This document shows, in pieces, positions 20,501-28,390 of a stretch of 55,723 nucleotides of DNA. The translations under genes and the position numbers were made by a program. Position 1 is the stretch's first letter; every line of letters starts with the position of its first letter. The notes beneath the pieces are model-generated. The model saw only the letters and a list, made by a program, of their open reading frames with translations. It was not told the DNA's origin and did no database searches. This DNA comes from Nitrospirales bacterium (lineage in GTDB: Bacteria; Nitrospirota; Nitrospiria; Nitrospirales; UBA8639). The stretch lies in the NCBI GenBank assembly GCA_021604365.1, contig BQIZ01000004.1, positions 1 to 55,723 of the forward strand, read 5' to 3'.

Positions 20501-20798
20501 CGGCGTGGGCGATGTGAACGGCAATGGCAAGGCGGATCTGATCTGGCGGAATCAGAGTGATGGCAGTACGGCGATCTGGTTAATGAATGGGACCGCCATT
20601 ATCACGGCAGGCTTCCAGGGTGGAGTCCCCGTAGCCTGGAAAATTTCTCAAGTCGGTGATGTGAATGGGGATGGCAATGCCGATGTTATCTGGCGTAATG
20701 ATAAGAGTGCCATCGTGGCCGTCTGGCTGATGAACGGGTTGTCAATTTCAACCGTGGGTTTCCCTGGCTCTGCTCCCTCAGATTGGGAAATTCAGTAG
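17571..20798 (+). CDS. Secreted PASTA-array / propeller-like / FG-GAP repeat protein, paralogue 1 (7 PASTA, 6 FG-GAP-like)
   Basis: ATG at 17571 preferred over the TTG at 17565; signal peptide ending PTVWAENV; PASTA modules VPNVVGTTQGAAQ.AITGAGLTVGTIT...VISQTPGGG; C-terminal GVGDVNGDGKADVIWRN repeats. Confidence 0.95.
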   Translation: MNAAEQQLNNVRKLRRSEGHGWLILLFKVMVGAGMLLPTFALPTVWAENVPDVVGLSQAAAQSAITGAGLTIGTITSSSHASVPSGSVISQTPGGGTSVAAGSAVSLVVSTGPAPVTVPNVVGTTQGAAQTAITGAGLTVGTITNSSHASVPSGSVISQTPGGGTSAAAGSAVNLVVSTGPAPVTVPNVVGTTQGAAQSAVTKAGLKVGTITNSSHASVGSGKVISQTPGAGASVAAGSAVSLVVSTGPAPVTVPNVVGTTQAAAQTAVTKAGLKVGTITNSSHASVGSGKVISQTPGAGTSAAAGSAVNLVVSTGPAVPKVVGSTQAAAQTAITTAGLKLGTVISRNSQTVPIGRVISQTPAPGTKVVAGSVVNLVVSLGAAVPNVVGLPQAAAQSAITGAGLKVGTVTKAKSATVAIGSINSQNPTAGSNVAAGSVVDLVVSLGAQIPNVVGLKQASAKEALTTAGLTVGIVTTAISATVPIGDVMSQKPGAGTNVDPGSAVALVISSGQPVFLMGVQNDPKTGPLVNSLYRLRTDGVVTKIGDLTHRTHGLAYVGTTLYSLEELSLSPQPGAPLNLYQLNPGSGASLAKIPLSLSTGESVEGGRGLATEPGTNQLWGLLVVRSEANNIRRLVTIDPTTGLATQKAKLFGNFMDLVFDEAGTLYAITDNRPVPRGANVMPARIYTVNKTTGATTEFLDVSAGAVAGQSNFRESETIGVGPSSDLLYHLSGQHKVTPGFTKNILFESINLTTKVRKAMAIMGPDFFVTTALTMVPPTGPPALGDLDASGTADLIWRNQNDGSTAIWLMNGTTIAASGFPGGVPKVWQIAGVGDVNGDGKADVIWRNGSSGTVAVWLMNGVSVTSVGFPGSTSTAFEIAGVGDVNGDGKADLVWRNTNDGSTAIWLMNGTAIASSGFPGGVSLAWQIEGVGDVNGDGNADVIWRNGINGGVAVWLMNGLSVTAVGFVGVAPTAFEIAGVGDVNGNGKADLIWRNQSDGSTAIWLMNGTAIITAGFQGGVPVAWKISQVGDVNGDGNADVIWRNDKSAIVAVWLMNGLSISTVGFPGSAPSDWEIQ
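17718..19109 (+). repeat. Seven tandem PASTA modules (68,68,68,65,65,65,65 aa)
   Basis: Module boundaries read at each VPxVVG start; 464 codons fit exactly. Confidence 0.9.
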
Positions 20799-20951
20799 GA
20801 ACGAATCCCGAGCTGATCCGTTTACCAGGCTCATAGGAAAAAATGGAACGCGTAATTTTTCACATGGTGCATTTAGATTAAATATCATTTTTCTCTTGCT
20901 CCTGATCAGGTATCCTTCTGTCACTTAGTTTAATCCACGACCGGTCCCCCT

Positions 20952-23900
20952 ATGAATGTGATGAAGGTTCAGCACCAAACAGGGTTGAATCTAACCCCTC
21001 AAAGGTTACAAAGATGTCACAAGTTGATATTTTTGTGGCTGCCGGTTTTCGTAAGCCTCGTTTTCCTCACCTTTATTTTCCCAGCGACAGCAAGTGCCGT
21101 AGAAGTTCCTAACTTAATCGGGACTCCACAGGCTACGGCAGAGTCAGATATTACGAGCCTCGGTCTCACCGTGGGAGTTGTGACGGCGGCCATTAGTGGT
21201 GGGGTGCCCATTGGCAATGTCATCAGTCACGATCCGGCGGCCGGGATCAATGTAGTTCCAGGAAGTCAGGTGGACTTCGTGATTTCCGGAGTGGCGGTGC
21301 CGACTGTGGTGGCGTTGGCAGAGGTTGCGGCCCAAACCGAAATTATAGATGTGGGTCTCTCGGTAGGTACGGTGACGACGGCCAATAGTGCCACGGTGCC
21401 GATTGGGAACGTCATCAGTCAGAATCCGGCGGCCGGGACAATTGTGTTTCAGGGTAATGCAGTGGCCTTTGAGGTGTCTCTGGGTATTGCGGTACCGAAT
21501 GTGGTGGGCTTACCCCAAGGCACGGCACAATCGGCGATTACCGGTGCCAGTCTGACGGTGGGCACGGTGACGATGGCCAATAGCCCGACGGTGCCCATTG
21601 GGAACGTCATCAGTCAAAATCCCGTGGCAGGAACCAATCTGGAAGCGGGCAGTGCGGTGGCCTTGCTGGTGTCCCTGGGCGCCTCGGTGCCGAATGTGGT
21701 GGGCTTGGCGCAGTCGGCCGCTCAAACAGCAATTACCAATGCGGGTCTCACAGTGGGCACGGTGACATCGGCTAATAGTGCCACCGTACCTATTGGGAAC
21801 GTCATCAGTCAAAATCCCGTGGCCGGGGGCAATGTGGCACCAGGCAGTACCGTTGCCTTTGAGGTGTCCCTGGGTACCTCGGTGCCAAATGTGGTGGGCT
21901 TGGCGCAGTCGGCCGCACAAACAGCAATTACCAATGTTGGTTTGACGCTTGGGGCCATAACGCACGCTAATCATGCCTCAGTCCCTGCCGGGAATGTCAT
22001 CAGTCAGAATCCAGGGGCCGGAAATAATGTGGCGCCAGGTAGCGCAGTGGCGTTGGTGGTGTCCCTGGGGCCGGCGGTGCCGAATGTCGTGGGCTTGACG
22101 CAGGCTGCGGCGCAAACGGCGATAACCTCGGCGGGTTTGACGGTGGGTACGATAAACTCGACTGACAGTCAGACTGTGGCCATCGGAAGAGTCATCAGTC
22201 AAACTCCCTCGCCGGGAACCAGTGTGACAGCGGGCACTGCGGTGAACTTGGTGGTTTCCCTTGGTACTGCGGTTCCGAATGTGGTGGGCCTGGCGCAAGC
22301 GGCTGCCGAGACGGCGATTACTAATGTCGGTTTGATAGTGGGCACCGTCACGCAGGCCGGAAGTGCGACGGTGTCCGCGGGTAATGTCATCAGTCAGAAT
22401 CCAGGGGCCGGAAATAATGCGGCGCCAGGTAGCGCAGTGGCGTTGGTGGTGTCCCTGGGGCCGGTGGTGCCGAATGTGGTGGGCTTGACGCAGGCGGCGG
22501 CGCAAACGGCGATAACCTCGGCCGGTTTGACGGTGGGCACCTTAACAACTTCCACGAGTGCCACGGTGCCCATTGGGAGGGTCATCAGTCAAACCCCCGC
22601 GTCAGGAACCAGTGTGACAGCGGGCAGTGCAGTGAACATGGTCGTCTCCCTTGGCGCCGCCGTGCCGAATGTCGTGGGTTTGGCGCAGGCGGCCGCGCAA
22701 ACCGCCATAACCGGTGCGGGCTTGACGGTGGGGACGGTGACGACCGCCACGAGTCCAACGGTGGCAATAGGCGCCGTCATCAGTCAAAATCCCATAGCGG
22801 GCGCCAATGTGGCACCGGGCAGTGCGGTGAACCTGGTGGTTTCGTTAGGAGCCCAGGTGCCCGATGTTGTGGGCTTGACGCAGGGCATAGCTCAGACGGC
22901 TTTGATCACGGCGGGCCTGATAGTAGGGACGGTGACGCCAGTTTTTAGCGACACGATCCCCCTCGGAAATGTGATCAGTCAAAATCCCACAGCAGGGACG
23001 AAGGTAGCACCGGGCAGTTCGGTGGCCCTGGAGATTTCATCCGGACCCCCGGCTTTTCTCATGGGCGTGCAAAATGATTCCCGTACCGGACCGCTGGTGA
23101 ATAGCCTCTATCGCCTTCGCACCGATGGGGTGGTGACTAAAATCGCAGATCTGACGCACCGCACGCATGGCTTGGCGTTTGTTGGATCTATGTTGTATTC
23201 CGTCGAAGAGTTGACGCTTGCGCAACAGACTGGAACTCCGCCGAAGATGTTTCGGCTCAATCCCGACACCGGTGCCACGCTGGCTACGATCTCCCTGTCG
23301 TTGTCCACGGGCGAATCGTTAGAGGGCGGGCGTGGGCTGGCCACGGAACCTGGGACCAATCAGCTGTGGGGGTTGCTCGTGGTCACGTCCGAAGTGAACA
23401 ATGCCCGCCGGTTAGTGACGATTAATCCGACGACGGGCCTGGCGACCCAAAAGGCCAAACTGTTTGGAAACTTTATGGACTTGGCCTTTGATGCGGACGG
23501 GGTGCTTTATGCGATTACGGATAACCGATCGGTGTCCGGGGTAGCCGTGAATCCGGCCAGAATTTATACGGTGAATAAGACGACGGGGGCCGCGACGGAA
23601 TTCCTGGATGTCTCGGCCGGCGCGGTGGCCGGCCAACCGAATTTTCGAGAAAGTGAAACGATTGGGGTGGGGACTTCATCGGACCTGCTGTATCATATCT
23701 CCGGGCAGCATAAGGTGACCTCAGGATTTACGAAGAATATTCTGTTTGAAACGATCAATCTGAATAATAAAGCCAGAAACGAGATAACGCTTACGGGGCC
23801 GGACTTTTTTGTGACGACGGCATTGACCTTGGTGCCACCCATGAGTCCGAGCCTTTCAACCTTGGGAGATCTGGATGCGTCTGGTACGACCGACCTGGTT

Positions 23901-24734
23901 TGGCGAAACACCGCTGATGGCAGTACGGCGATCTGGTTGATGAACGGAACGAGAATCGCCGGTGCCGGCTTTCCAGGCGGGGTGCCGTTGGCTTGGCAGA
24001 TCGAGGGGGTGGGCGATGTGAACGGCGATGGCAAGGCGGATATCATCTGGCGAAATGCCACCGGCACGGTGGCCGTGTGGTTGATGAACGGGGTGTCGGT
24101 GACGTCCGTGGGCTTTCCCGGAAGCACGTCGATAGCGTTTGAGATTGCGGGGGTGGGCGATGTGAATGGCGATGGCAAAGCCGACCTGGTCTGGCGCAAC
24201 ACGACTGATGGGAGTACCGCCATCTGGTTGATGAATGGGACCGCTATTGCGGCTTCCGGTTTTCCGGGCGGGGTGCCGCTGGCTTGGCAAATTGCGGGTG
24301 TAGGCGATGTCAATGGCGATGGCAAGGCGGATATCATCTGGCGGAATGCCACTGGCACGGTGGCCGTCTGGCTGATGAACGGATTTAGTATCCTGGGGGT
24401 CGGCTTTTCCGGTAGTGCTTCAACGGCGTTTGAGGTTGCCGGGGTGGGCGATGTCAACGGGGATGGCAAAGCCGACCTGGTCTGGCGCAACCAGAGTGAT
24501 GGGAGTACGGCGATCTGGTTAATGAATGGGACCGGCATTGCCATGGCGGGTTTCCCTGGCGGAGTGCCATTAGCATGGAAAGTTTCTCAAGTTGGTGATG
24601 TGAATGGGGACGGCAAGGCGGATGTCATCTGGCGGAATGCCACTGGCACGGTGGCCGTCTGGCTGATGAACGGGTTGTCAATTTCCACTGTGGGGTTCCC
24701 TGGTTCGGCTTCCTCAGTCTGGGAGATTCAGTAG
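20952..24734 (+). CDS. Secreted PASTA-array / propeller-like / FG-GAP repeat protein, paralogue 2 (10 PASTA, 6 FG-GAP-like)
   Basis: Signal peptide ending FPATASAVEV; ten VPxVxx...VISQ modules; GDVNGDGKAD(I/L/V)(V/I)WRN x6; ends WEIQ. Confidence 0.95.
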   Translation: MNVMKVQHQTGLNLTPQRLQRCHKLIFLWLPVFVSLVFLTFIFPATASAVEVPNLIGTPQATAESDITSLGLTVGVVTAAISGGVPIGNVISHDPAAGINVVPGSQVDFVISGVAVPTVVALAEVAAQTEIIDVGLSVGTVTTANSATVPIGNVISQNPAAGTIVFQGNAVAFEVSLGIAVPNVVGLPQGTAQSAITGASLTVGTVTMANSPTVPIGNVISQNPVAGTNLEAGSAVALLVSLGASVPNVVGLAQSAAQTAITNAGLTVGTVTSANSATVPIGNVISQNPVAGGNVAPGSTVAFEVSLGTSVPNVVGLAQSAAQTAITNVGLTLGAITHANHASVPAGNVISQNPGAGNNVAPGSAVALVVSLGPAVPNVVGLTQAAAQTAITSAGLTVGTINSTDSQTVAIGRVISQTPSPGTSVTAGTAVNLVVSLGTAVPNVVGLAQAAAETAITNVGLIVGTVTQAGSATVSAGNVISQNPGAGNNAAPGSAVALVVSLGPVVPNVVGLTQAAAQTAITSAGLTVGTLTTSTSATVPIGRVISQTPASGTSVTAGSAVNMVVSLGAAVPNVVGLAQAAAQTAITGAGLTVGTVTTATSPTVAIGAVISQNPIAGANVAPGSAVNLVVSLGAQVPDVVGLTQGIAQTALITAGLIVGTVTPVFSDTIPLGNVISQNPTAGTKVAPGSSVALEISSGPPAFLMGVQNDSRTGPLVNSLYRLRTDGVVTKIADLTHRTHGLAFVGSMLYSVEELTLAQQTGTPPKMFRLNPDTGATLATISLSLSTGESLEGGRGLATEPGTNQLWGLLVVTSEVNNARRLVTINPTTGLATQKAKLFGNFMDLAFDADGVLYAITDNRSVSGVAVNPARIYTVNKTTGAATEFLDVSAGAVAGQPNFRESETIGVGTSSDLLYHISGQHKVTSGFTKNILFETINLNNKARNEITLTGPDFFVTTALTLVPPMSPSLSTLGDLDASGTTDLVWRNTADGSTAIWLMNGTRIAGAGFPGGVPLAWQIEGVGDVNGDGKADIIWRNATGTVAVWLMNGVSVTSVGFPGSTSIAFEIAGVGDVNGDGKADLVWRNTTDGSTAIWLMNGTAIAASGFPGGVPLAWQIAGVGDVNGDGKADIIWRNATGTVAVWLMNGFSILGVGFSGSASTAFEVAGVGDVNGDGKADLVWRNQSDGSTAIWLMNGTGIAMAGFPGGVPLAWKVSQVGDVNGDGKADVIWRNATGTVAVWLMNGLSISTVGFPGSASSVWEIQ
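21105..23051 (+). repeat. Ten tandem PASTA modules (64 + 9 x 65 aa)
   Basis: 649 codons fit exactly from VPNLIG to SSGPP. Confidence 0.9.
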
Positions 24735-25030
24735 ATATGAATTTCGGTCGGTTGGGGACACCAGACCACTGTGTTGAGAGGCTGGCACGCGTAAACCTCT
24801 TCATGTTACAATGAGATTTATTTTTCCTTGCTCCTGATGAGTCATCTTTTAGTCACCTAATTTACTACACGACCGAACCCTCCCCCATTGCAGAAACAAC
24901 GAATTCCCCTTCTTTAAATTCAACGAAATAAGCAATAAGAACCCATGGGGCAGGTGCATGCGGCGGCCTAAACAGGCGAGCCCTGTTCGCCGTGTAATGG
25001 GCTCGATTCTTGCTGAATGGAGTTAACGAC

Positions 25031-28000
25031 ATGAACGTGATGAAAGTTCTGCACCAGAATGGATTGAATCCTAATTTGACCTGCCAGAAATTGGAAAAAG
25101 GTTTCACGTCGATCCTTTTGCGCCTGGTGGTTCTCGTGAGTCTGCTTTTCCTCACCTGTGCCTTACCGGCGACGGCAAGAGCCGAAGAGGTCCCTAATGT
25201 TGTCGGAAGTCTACAAGCCACAGCAGAGGCGGCTATTACCAGCACCAATCTGTTAGTGGGGGTCGTGACGCCGGTCAATAGCCCCGCGGTGCCCATCGGC
25301 ACGGTCATCAGTCAAGATCCAGCGGCCGGAATCAATGTGGTCCCTGGCAGTCCTGTGGACCTCGTGATATCCGGAGTGACCGTGCCGGATGTGGTGGGAT
25401 TGGCGCAAACTGTGGCCCAAACCGCCATTTCGGCAGCAGGTCTCACGGTGGGAGCAGAGTCGACAGTCAATAGTGGGTCGGTGCCCATTGGTGACGTTAT
25501 TAGTCAAACGCCCGCAGCAGGGACCAATGTGTTGCCGGGTAATGCCGTAACCCTGGTGGTGTCCCTGGGTACAGCCGTGCCGGATCTGGTTGGAATGTCC
25601 CAGTCGGCGGCAGAAACGGCAATTACCACGGCCAACCTGACCGTGGGACCGGTAACGACGGCTACCAGTACGACGCTGCCGGCGGGCGCGGTCATCAGTC
25701 AATCCCCGGCAGCGGGGAGCAATGTCCCGCCGGGTAGTGCGGTGACGCTTGTCGTGTCCCTTGGGGCCAAAGTACCCGATGTGGTGGGGTTGACCCAGGC
25801 CGCTGCAGATACCGCCCTCACCAAGGCGGGCTTGACGCTTGGAGCGGTGACGACGGCCACCAGTGAGACGGTGCCCGCGGGAACCGTCATCAGTCAATCT
25901 CCGGTGGCCGAGTCAAATGTAGCTCCAGGAACCGCCGTGACCTTGGTGGTATCCCTGGGGGTGGTGGTGCCAAAGGTGGTGGGCTTGACACAAGCCGCAG
26001 CGGAATCGGCGATTACCACGGCAAGCCTGACGGTAGGCAGGGTAACGAAGGCCAATAGCCCTAGCGTTGCGGCCGGCAGGGTCATTAGTCAGAATCCGGC
26101 GGCTGAGGCTAAGGTGGAGGCCGGCAGTGCTGTGGATTTGGTGGTGTCCCTTGGGGCCAAGGTGCCCAATGTCGTCGAGATTTCAAAGGGTAGTGCGCAA
26201 ACAGCTTTGAGTTCAGCCGGGCTGAAAGTTGGTAAGGTGACCTCGGCCAACAGTCAAACTGTGGCCATAGGTAATGTAATCAGTCAAGATCCGACATCCG
26301 GGTCTAATGTGGCCCCAGGCAGTGCGGTCGATCTGGTGGTTTCCCTGGGGACGGCGGTACCCACTGTGGTAAATAAATCACAAACTGCGGCGCAAACGGC
26401 CATTACCAACGTAGGGTTGACTGTGGGGAATGTGACATCGGTTTTTAGCGAGACGGTTCCTATCGGAAACGTAACCAGTCAAAATCCCAAAGGTGGGGAG
26501 AATGTGGACCCAGGTAGTTCCGTCGAAATTGTAATTTCCTCCGGCCCACCGGTTCTCCTCATGGGTGTGCAAAATGATCCCAAGACCGGGCCTCTGGTGA
26601 ATAGTCTCTACCGCCTTCGTACCGATGGGGTAGTGACCAAAATTGGGGATCTGAAGCACCGCACGCATGGCTTGGCCTATGTCGGGGCCAACTTGTATTC
26701 CGTAGAGGAGCTGACGCTTGCGAAACAGACAGGGATCCCGCCGAATCTGTATCGGCTCAATCCCAGCACTGGGGCCACCTTAGCTACCATTCCCTTATCG
26801 TTGTCCACAGGTGAGTCCTTAGAGGGTGGGCGCGGGCTGGCCACGATGCCTGGGACCAACCAATTATGGGCCTTGCTCGTGGTCACGTCTGAAGTGAATA
26901 GTTTCCGGCGCTTGGTGACGATTAATCCGACGACCGGGCTGGCCACGCAAATAGCGAAACTCTCCGGAAACTTCATGGACCTGGCCTTTGATGCCGCTGG
27001 GACACTTTATGCGATTACGGATAACCGACCGGTATCCGGGGGAGCCGTGGCGCCGGCCCGGATTTATACGCTGAATAAGACGACCGGCGCTCCAACGGAA
27101 TTCCTGAATGTCTCGGCTGGCGCGGTGGCCGGCCAACCGAATTTCCGAGAGAGTGAGACCATAGGGGTAGGGTCGTCGCCAGATCTACTCTATCATCTCT
27201 CCGGGCAGCATAAGGTGACCTCTGGATTTACCAAAAATATTTTGTTTGAGCAGATCCATCGAACCACGAAGGCCAGAACGGCAATTGCGCTCACGGGCCC
27301 GGACTTTTTTGTGACAACGGCCTTGACGTTGGTGCCACCCACGAATTCGAATTCGAGTACAGGTCCTCCGGCTTTGGCCGATCTGGATGCGTCCGGCACG
27401 ACTGATCTGATCTGGCAAAACACCCAAGATGGCAGCACGGCCATCTGGCTGATGAATGGAACGACGATCGCAGCGACCGGCTTTCCAGGCGGAGTTCCGG
27501 CGGTCTGGCGGATTGCGGGTGTGGGCGATGTGAACGGCGATGGCAAGGGTGATGTTATCTGGCGCAGTGGTAAGAGTGGCACGGTAGCGGTGTGGTTGAT
27601 GAATGGAGTGTCGGTGATGTCCGTAGGTTTTCCCGGAAGTGCGTCGACAGCGTTTGAGATATCCGGTGTGGGCGATGTGAATGGCGATGGGAAAGCCGAC
27701 CTGGTCTGGCGCAACACGACTGATGGGAGTACCGCCATCTGGCTGATGAACGGAACGAAAATTGCGGCCCCTGGTTTTCCGGGTGGGGTACCGGTAGGCT
27801 GGCAAATCGCGGGGGTGGGCGATGTGAATGGGGATAGTAAGTCGGATGTCATCTGGCGCAATGGGGCGAGTGGCACGGTGGCCGTGTGGCTGATGAACGG
27901 ATTAGGTATTGCGGGGGTCGGCTTTCCCGGAAGTGCCTCCCCGGCGTTTGAGGTTTCGGGCGTGGGTGATGTCAATGGTGATGGGAAAGCCGACCTGGTC

Positions 28001-28255
28001 TGGCGCAACACGACTGATGGGAGTACCGCCATCTGGCTGATGAACGGAACGAAAATTGCGGCCCCTGGTTTTCCGGGTGGGGTACCGGTAGCGTGGCAAA
28101 TTTCTCAAGTCGGCGATGTGAATGGGGATGGCATGGCTGATGTCATCTGGCGCAATGGCTCGAGTGGGACCGTGGCCATCTGGCAAATGAATGGGGTTTC
28201 GATTTCGAACGTTGGGTTCCCGGGCTCCGCCCCATCCGACTGGGAAATTCAGTAG
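25031..28255 (+). CDS. Secreted PASTA-array / propeller-like / FG-GAP repeat protein, paralogue 3 (7 PASTA, 6 FG-GAP-like)
   Basis: ATG 25031 (MNVMKVLHQNGLN) aligns with paralogue 2 start MNVMKVQHQTGLN; signal peptide ending LPATARAEEV; 7 PASTA modules; ends WEIQ. Confidence 0.94.
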   Translation: MNVMKVLHQNGLNPNLTCQKLEKGFTSILLRLVVLVSLLFLTCALPATARAEEVPNVVGSLQATAEAAITSTNLLVGVVTPVNSPAVPIGTVISQDPAAGINVVPGSPVDLVISGVTVPDVVGLAQTVAQTAISAAGLTVGAESTVNSGSVPIGDVISQTPAAGTNVLPGNAVTLVVSLGTAVPDLVGMSQSAAETAITTANLTVGPVTTATSTTLPAGAVISQSPAAGSNVPPGSAVTLVVSLGAKVPDVVGLTQAAADTALTKAGLTLGAVTTATSETVPAGTVISQSPVAESNVAPGTAVTLVVSLGVVVPKVVGLTQAAAESAITTASLTVGRVTKANSPSVAAGRVISQNPAAEAKVEAGSAVDLVVSLGAKVPNVVEISKGSAQTALSSAGLKVGKVTSANSQTVAIGNVISQDPTSGSNVAPGSAVDLVVSLGTAVPTVVNKSQTAAQTAITNVGLTVGNVTSVFSETVPIGNVTSQNPKGGENVDPGSSVEIVISSGPPVLLMGVQNDPKTGPLVNSLYRLRTDGVVTKIGDLKHRTHGLAYVGANLYSVEELTLAKQTGIPPNLYRLNPSTGATLATIPLSLSTGESLEGGRGLATMPGTNQLWALLVVTSEVNSFRRLVTINPTTGLATQIAKLSGNFMDLAFDAAGTLYAITDNRPVSGGAVAPARIYTLNKTTGAPTEFLNVSAGAVAGQPNFRESETIGVGSSPDLLYHLSGQHKVTSGFTKNILFEQIHRTTKARTAIALTGPDFFVTTALTLVPPTNSNSSTGPPALADLDASGTTDLIWQNTQDGSTAIWLMNGTTIAATGFPGGVPAVWRIAGVGDVNGDGKGDVIWRSGKSGTVAVWLMNGVSVMSVGFPGSASTAFEISGVGDVNGDGKADLVWRNTTDGSTAIWLMNGTKIAAPGFPGGVPVGWQIAGVGDVNGDSKSDVIWRNGASGTVAVWLMNGLGIAGVGFPGSASPAFEVSGVGDVNGDGKADLVWRNTTDGSTAIWLMNGTKIAAPGFPGGVPVAWQISQVGDVNGDGMADVIWRNGSSGTVAIWQMNGVSISNVGFPGSAPSDWEIQ
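25190..26551 (+). repeat. Seven tandem PASTA modules
   Basis: 454 codons (64 + 6 x 65) from VPNVVGSLQ to SSGPP. Confidence 0.9.
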
Positions 28256-28390
28256 ACATTGGTGAGACCCCAACTCCAACCGGCACATTCATACGTACGG
28301 AATTTACCCTCATCTCCGGTCCTGCCAATAAATAACGTAGAGGAAGGTATTAAGGGAGGTATCCATGGAAAGGCCAGTGCACACGAGAGT

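Noticed and set aside
17718-23051. Regularly spaced repeats as a CRISPR array
   Set aside because: Period is 195/204 bp, fully coding, no short direct repeats with unique spacers and no cas genes.
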